DNA of 36,382 nt from an uncultured bacterium (GTDB lineage Bacteria; Verrucomicrobiota; Kiritimatiellia; RFP12; UBA1067): assembly GCA_902799955.1 (NCBI GenBank), contig CADCCQ010000037.1, positions 1 to 36,382 on the forward strand, given 5' to 3'. Below are positions 31,715 to 36,382 of the stretch, piece by piece (the first letter of the stretch is position 1; the number at the start of each line of letters is the position of its first letter). Under the pieces are notes generated by a model that saw nothing but the letters and a program-made list of their open reading frames with translations, made no database searches and was not told where the DNA came from. The translations under genes were made by a program, and so were the position numbers.

Positions 31715-34700
31715 ATGAACGTAGACAGAAGTATGGCGCGATTGACGCAGATCGCGGCGTTTGCCGTGTTCTGCAGCTCGCCTTGCATCGCCGACGACGC
31801 AGTCGGCGTGATGCGCGTGTCCGTGCCGTCCAACGACGCGGCGGTTGTCGAGATGCCGTTCGCCCCGTTCGCGGCGGCCGGTCCGACCAACTTCCTTTCC
31901 GGCCCGTTCACCGGCGACGGCGGCCCGCAGTCGGACGTCCTTCACATCGTCCCCCTTGACGGCTCAGCATCGACCAACGCGTACTTCTCCTCCGCCGACG
32001 GCGCATGGCTGGACCCGGCGACGGGCGACCCGTCGGCCGCGACGGCGGCGCAGGGCGACGGCATTGTTGTGGCGTCCGGCGCGTTGTCCACGCCCCCCGC
32101 CTTCGACTTCTTCCTGTTTGGCCGTCTGCCCTCCCTGTCCCCTTGTCCCGGCCTCCCTCGCTTCGGCGGGATGGCGGTAGACCCGCTCGGCGGGTTTGTC
32201 GACCTCGGGGTAGAGGCGGAGTCCGCGCCGGCGGACCTGTTCGCGCACGACGGCGGCGACGCCCCCTGGCTGCACATGGGTCGCTTTCCTGCGGGCGGGT
32301 TCGCGTGGCGAGGCCCCGCGCCTGCGGCAACAAACCTCTACCTCGTGTCGGACGCATCCCGCGACACGGACGGCGACGGCCTCCCCGACGCGCTGGAGAC
32401 GTACGTGTACGGCACGTCGCCGAGCCTCGCCGACACGGACGGCGACGGCGTTTCCGACGCGCTGGAGGCTGCCTGGGGGACGGACCCGCTCGCCGCGCCG
32501 TCCGGCGTCGCGTTCTCCTTCTTCGAGGGATTCGAACGCCCATACGTCATCCCCGGCCCCGTCGGCGGGCAGAACGGATGGACCGCGACGGCCGAATCGG
32601 CGACGGTGCAGACGAACACGGTGCATGGCGGCATGGCTGCTCTCGACGTCGACGCATGCGAGGGCGGCGAGGTCTCCCGCGCCGTGGACGCCCCGTCTGG
32701 CGTCCTCTGGCTCGACTTCCGCGTCAGGACGGGCGGCTGCTTGCCGGACGCGATCCCCTCAGACGCCGCAGTGGGCGTGGTATTTGACGTTGAGGGGCAT
32801 CCGGTACTCGTGGACGGTGCTGCGGTTGTCACAAACCGCACCGTGGCGGTCTCGTTCGACGAGGAATGGACTCGTTGTACCCTGTGCATTGACTATCCCG
32901 GCCGTGTCTGGGGATTCTACCTTGACGGCGTTCTGGTTGCCGACGAACTTTCGATGCGCGGAGACGCGCCCGCGCCAAGCGAGTTTGGCGTTTCCGACGG
33001 CGCGGGCCTCATCGATGACGTGTCGTTCTCGACGACGCGGCCTGAAGGACTCTCCTCCGACGGCGACCCCATGCCCGACGAATGGGAGGTAGCGCATTTC
33101 GGCTCCCTTTCCCGTGACGGCTCAGGCGACTTCGACGGCGACGGGCTGTCCGACGCGGACGAGTTCGCGGCGGGGACGGATCCCGCCTTCGCCGACACCG
33201 ACGGCGACGGCATGCCCGACGCGTGGGAGGTCGCTCACGCTCTTGCGCCGCTCGACCCGTTCGACGCCTCCGCCGACCCGGACGGCGACGGCATCGCAAA
33301 CGCCGAGGAATGCGCGAAGGGCGGCGACCCGCATTTCCGTGAACCGGATCCGACACTTAGGCAGCCCGGTCTTCACGCCGAATTCTTCCGCACGGCGGCG
33401 AATTTCCAGACTATTCCGGATTTTTCCGCGCTCATGCCGTCGGCCTCCGCAGTCGCGCTACAGGTGGACTTCCCCGCCGTACCATGGCCGTCCAACAGCC
33501 CCGCTCCGGGCGACCGCTTCGCATGTAGGCTGTCCGGCTTCATCTGCATCCCAGTTCCGGGCGAGTACGTTTTCCATCTCACGTCCGACGACGGCGCGCG
33601 GCTCAGTGTCGATGGTGCGTGGATAGTGGCCGACGTTGCGCCGCATTCATCGCGCACGGTCTCTGCGGCGGTCACGCTCCCCGCAGGGTGGCTGCCGATT
33701 CGGATAGACCACTACGAGAACACGGGCTCGGAGGTGTTGAGACTTGAGTGGAGCGGACCTGGCGTTGCCCGCTCCGTCGTCCCGGCGTCCGCGCTCTGCC
33801 ACGTTCCCGAGGACGAGGCGCCGCCCGGCTTCGCGCGCGGGGCGTCGGCGGAATTCTACTCGTTCGCGTCCGCGCTTTCCGCGATGCCCGACTTCGCCGG
33901 CCTCGCACCCGTGGACGTCCGCGTCGTTTCGCGCATCGACCAGCCCTCGACCGGCGGCGCGTGGGCCGACGCCCCTGCCTCGCTCCTCGACCGTTTCGGA
34001 GCCGTGTACTCTGGGCATCTCATGGTTCCGAAGTCCGGCGCGTGGAACATCGCGCTTGAATCCGACGACGGCTCCCGCCTCTGGATCGACGGCAGGCTCG
34101 CCATCGACCACGGGGCTCGCCACTCCATGACGTCCAAGGGCGTCCGCCTAGACCTCTCCGAGGGGATGCACGAGTTCAGGGTGGAGTACTTCGAGAACTC
34201 GGGCGGGGCGGGGCTCCGCCTCCTGTGGGCGCTCGACGGCTTCCCGTCGGAGGCCGTGCCGGAGCGGTTCCTCTTCCGCGCCGCCGGCCCGCTCGACTCC
34301 GACGGCGACGGGATGCCCGACTGGTGGGAGTCCGCGAGCGGCCTTGACGCGTCGGATCCGTCCGACGCGGCGCTCGACCCCGACGGCGACGGACTCGCGA
34401 ACCTCGCGGAGTTCGGCGCGGGGACGGACCCGCGCTCGGCCGACACCGACCGGGACGGCCTTCCCGACGCATGGGAGGCCGCGCACGGCACGCGCCCGTT
34501 CGTCGCGGACGCGCTCGACGACCCCGACGGCGACGGGCTCCTCAACGTCGAGGAGATGCGCCACGGCACGGAGCCGCTTGCGGCGGACACCGACGGCGAC
34601 GGATGCTCCGACTACCTTGAGGTCCGCAACTCCCGTGGCGACCCACTCGTCTCGGACATCGCGTGGAACGCGCCGGTTGACGTCGGGCAGCGCACCTCCG

Positions 34701-36169
34701 GCGCGGCCTTCGCCTCCTCCACCGGCACGTGGCGCTCAGACGAGGGCGGAACGGCGTTCGCGGCGGAACGCGCGGGATCGCTCACGTGGCGCCTGTCAGT
34801 CCCCGCCGCCGGCGCGGACGCGCTCGCCGTCGGGGTCTCCCAGTACAACGCGTTCGCCAGTTCCGCGACGTTCGACCTCTCGCTCTACGTCGACGGCCTG
34901 TTCGTCAGCCGCCAGGTCGTGTCCGCGCCATACGGGACGTTCTCGGACGCGTTCTTCTTCCTGCCCGAGATTCCCGCCGGCGAACATGATTTCCGCCTCG
35001 TCTGGCACAACTGGGAGGTGAACACGTTCCTCGCGGTCCGCGACCTCCGCTTCGTGAAGTTCGGCGGTCCTGACGCGGACGGAGACGGCGTGCCCGACTG
35101 GCGGAACCACCGTGCGGCCGAATCGTCCGCGCTCGACGCGCTTCCCCTCGAAAGCCTTGTCTCGCCGCTCTGCGTGGAGGGGCGCGACCTCTGGCGGGAC
35201 GTCCTGGAGATCGAGGTGGAGTACCTTGGAACGAACGCGGCGTTCTCCGTCGTGAAGACGGTCGGCGACGGCTTCTACGCCGACATACCGCTCCCTGCGG
35301 ACGGCGTGGCGTCCGTGTCCATGCGCGATCGATCTCTGACGGACTCGTTCTCCGTCTCGTGGAGGGACTTCGACGTGTTCGCGGGCGAGTTCGCCACGAA
35401 CGCGCTCGTCGTCCGTACGGGCGACTCCCTCAAGATTGCGCCGCACGGCGGAGGGGAAAGCGAGGTGTCCGTCCGCATCGCCGACGGCGGCGGATGGACG
35501 GCGGTCACGAACTGGACCGAGACGGCGGCGACTCCGTACGAGTTCGAGACGAACGGGCTGTACCTCGTCACCGTCACTCGTCGCGGTATTCTTTCGGACG
35601 ACGAGGCGCACGCGCTCGTCGAGGTCGTGTCCTCGCGCTTCCCGAAGCGCAACCCCGCGATCCTCCTCGACGCGCGGGAGACGCTGGACTGCCCCGCGCT
35701 CTCGCCGCGCAACCTCCTGGAGCACGATTCGGAGCTTGCGCTGGACGCCGAGGTCTCCGCCTCCGGCGGCGTGACGCTCTCGATGTTCACGCACACCGAC
35801 CGCGACCTCGGCCTCGTCTCGCGCCTCGATGACGGCGGCGCGATATCCGATGCCGTGCAGGTGACGCCCGTGTGGGCGGACAACGGCACGTACTACCGCG
35901 TCGCCCGCACGTACGCCGACGGCTCGCAGCTCGTCGAGGTGTCGCTCCTTCTCGGCGCGGTCCCCGAGGGGACGTCCGTCACGCTGTCCATATTCGTGTC
36001 CGGCGTGACGTTCGAGGACGGGACGCGCACCAGGACGCTGACGGCGGACGACTTCGACGATGACGGACACGTCACCGTCCGCTTCATCCGCGCGCGCGGC
36101 GTCACCACGTCCGTTTGCCACAGGACGTACATATACCAGAACGGAAAGCTGATCTACACGAACGAATGA
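31715..36169 (+). CDS. Giant secreted protein with two PA14 domains and TSP3-type calcium motifs
   Basis: The ATG at 31715 follows AGGAG (31699-31703) and a signal peptide (ARLTQIAAFAVFCSSPCIA), giving 1484 residues. Residues ~217-260, ~450-535, ~860-965 and ~1120 hold twelve DxDGDGxxD-type calcium motifs (for example DTDGDGLPDALE), as in thrombospondin type 3 or dockerin-like repeats. Residues ~270-440 look like a LamG/jelly-roll sugar-binding domain. Two PA14 domains lie at ~552-690 and ~708-845 (LTSDDGARLSVDGAW; LESDDGSRLWIDGRL). The C-terminal ~350 residues are of unknown fold and end in YIYQNGKLIYTNE. No LPxTG or PEP-CTERM anchor is seen. It is probably a glycan-binding surface or secreted protein, perhaps acting with the following secreted gene product (RHS-type, unproven). 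Confidence 0.8.
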   Translation: MNVDRSMARLTQIAAFAVFCSSPCIADDAVGVMRVSVPSNDAAVVEMPFAPFAAAGPTNFLSGPFTGDGGPQSDVLHIVPLDGSASTNAYFSSADGAWLDPATGDPSAATAAQGDGIVVASGALSTPPAFDFFLFGRLPSLSPCPGLPRFGGMAVDPLGGFVDLGVEAESAPADLFAHDGGDAPWLHMGRFPAGGFAWRGPAPAATNLYLVSDASRDTDGDGLPDALETYVYGTSPSLADTDGDGVSDALEAAWGTDPLAAPSGVAFSFFEGFERPYVIPGPVGGQNGWTATAESATVQTNTVHGGMAALDVDACEGGEVSRAVDAPSGVLWLDFRVRTGGCLPDAIPSDAAVGVVFDVEGHPVLVDGAAVVTNRTVAVSFDEEWTRCTLCIDYPGRVWGFYLDGVLVADELSMRGDAPAPSEFGVSDGAGLIDDVSFSTTRPEGLSSDGDPMPDEWEVAHFGSLSRDGSGDFDGDGLSDADEFAAGTDPAFADTDGDGMPDAWEVAHALAPLDPFDASADPDGDGIANAEECAKGGDPHFREPDPTLRQPGLHAEFFRTAANFQTIPDFSALMPSASAVALQVDFPAVPWPSNSPAPGDRFACRLSGFICIPVPGEYVFHLTSDDGARLSVDGAWIVADVAPHSSRTVSAAVTLPAGWLPIRIDHYENTGSEVLRLEWSGPGVARSVVPASALCHVPEDEAPPGFARGASAEFYSFASALSAMPDFAGLAPVDVRVVSRIDQPSTGGAWADAPASLLDRFGAVYSGHLMVPKSGAWNIALESDDGSRLWIDGRLAIDHGARHSMTSKGVRLDLSEGMHEFRVEYFENSGGAGLRLLWALDGFPSEAVPERFLFRAAGPLDSDGDGMPDWWESASGLDASDPSDAALDPDGDGLANLAEFGAGTDPRSADTDRDGLPDAWEAAHGTRPFVADALDDPDGDGLLNVEEMRHGTEPLAADTDGDGCSDYLEVRNSRGDPLVSDIAWNAPVDVGQRTSGAAFASSTGTWRSDEGGTAFAAERAGSLTWRLSVPAAGADALAVGVSQYNAFASSATFDLSLYVDGLFVSRQVVSAPYGTFSDAFFFLPEIPAGEHDFRLVWHNWEVNTFLAVRDLRFVKFGGPDADGDGVPDWRNHRAAESSALDALPLESLVSPLCVEGRDLWRDVLEIEVEYLGTNAAFSVVKTVGDGFYADIPLPADGVASVSMRDRSLTDSFSVSWRDFDVFAGEFATNALVVRTGDSLKIAPHGGGESEVSVRIADGGGWTAVTNWTETAATPYEFETNGLYLVTVTRRGILSDDEAHALVEVVSSRFPKRNPAILLDARETLDCPALSPRNLLEHDSELALDAEVSASGGVTLSMFTHTDRDLGLVSRLDDGGAISDAVQVTPVWADNGTYYRVARTYADGSQLVEVSLLLGAVPEGTSVTLSIFVSGVTFEDGTRTRTLTADDFDDDGHVTVRFIRARGVTTSVCHRTYIYQNGKLIYTNE

Positions 36170-36188
36170 TGAAAGCGAGAAGTCAAAG

Positions 36189-36382
36189 ATGAAACGCCAT
36201 CTGCCATTTCAAAGGCCACGCTTCTGTCTTTTTGCGGCGGTTGTCGCCATCGCGGCGTCGGCCCTTGCCGGCACCGCGCTGCAGCGGAACATGCCCGGGG
36301 TGTGTTCGCAGCCAAAAGGCGAGTGCGGTTGCCAGAGAAAGAAGGTCTCCGCGAACTGCATAAAGGTCGAGATCGGCCTCGG
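36189..36382 (+). CDS. Secreted protein, N-terminal part only (runs off the window)
   Basis: The frame opens at the ATG at 36189 and continues to the window end (64 complete codons). A signal peptide (FCLFAAVVAIAASALAG) is followed by a Cys-rich stretch (VCSQPKGECGCQRKKV) and SANCIKVEIGLG. Such an N-terminus followed by RHS/YD-repeat domains is known in PVC bacteria, but nothing downstream can be checked here. It lies 19 bases after the giant protein gene and is likely co-transcribed. Confidence 0.5.
   Translation, partial: MKRHLPFQRPRFCLFAAVVAIAASALAGTALQRNMPGVCSQPKGECGCQRKKVSANCIKVEIGL

Overview
The window is a GC-rich bacterial chromosome segment. Start codons preceded by AGGAGG-type ribosome binding sites are mixed with genes that appear leaderless, and promoters are of the sigma-70 type. 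Gene content points to an anaerobic gut or sediment member of the Planctomycetota-Verrucomicrobiota-Chlamydiota group, most likely Kiritimatiellota/Lentisphaerota. The pointers are a hydrazine-synthase-alpha-related multihaem protein, a GH106-type glycosidase, a TonB-dependent receptor (so an outer membrane), amino-sugar catabolism, and a very large secreted protein with PA14 domains and thrombospondin-type calcium motifs. This placement is inference from gene families, not a search result.

Layout. 1-300: an 8-bp-period CTAG array, a terminator and a promoter. 301-8044: a likely operon of a secreted trihaem HzsA-related protein, a GH106-like glycoside hydrolase broken by a 31-bp tandem duplication, and an exported FAD oxidoreductase. 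8101-9503: adk-map. 9645-12716: a PcnB/CCA-adding-type nucleotidyltransferase, a membrane-anchored TPR protein with a Pro/Ala/Lys tail, and a lone MlaE-type permease. 12733-19834: a phosphoglycerate-mutase-like metalloenzyme, an ROK-like kinase, an N-acetylhexosamine-kinase-like protein, a cation/proton antiporter fused to a PTS EIIA domain, and mnmE. 19971-24348: a secreted His/Tyr-rich protein, a Tat-exported sugar-isomerase-like protein, and (minus strand) a TonB-dependent receptor. 24491-27675: hom-lysC-ruvC. 27800-29597: a hemolysin III family protein, an orphan response regulator and folK, overlapping head to tail. 29650-30963 (minus): nagA followed by tRNA-Ser(GCT). 31045-31206: a 162-bp MITE-like element with inverted ends and a 9-bp target duplication. 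31302-36382: a truncated CcdA/DsbD-like membrane protein, a 1484-residue secreted adhesin-like protein, and the start of another secreted protein.

Functionally the segment mixes housekeeping (adenylate kinase, methionine aminopeptidase, tRNA modification, aspartate-family amino acids, folate, recombination) with glycan foraging. NagA, the NahK-like kinase, the ROK-like kinase, the GH106-like enzyme and the isomerase-like protein would suit use of host or plant glycans.

The most unusual feature is the repeat content. Several gene-proximal spacers are built wholly or partly of strictly phased 7- or 8-bp units: 8-129, 3209-3292, 11869-11892 and 27683-27776. Several reading frames carry tandem duplications of 24, 31, 33 and 51 bp. 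One breaks a gene and the others stay in frame. Together with the MITE this suggests active small-repeat expansion near and within genes.
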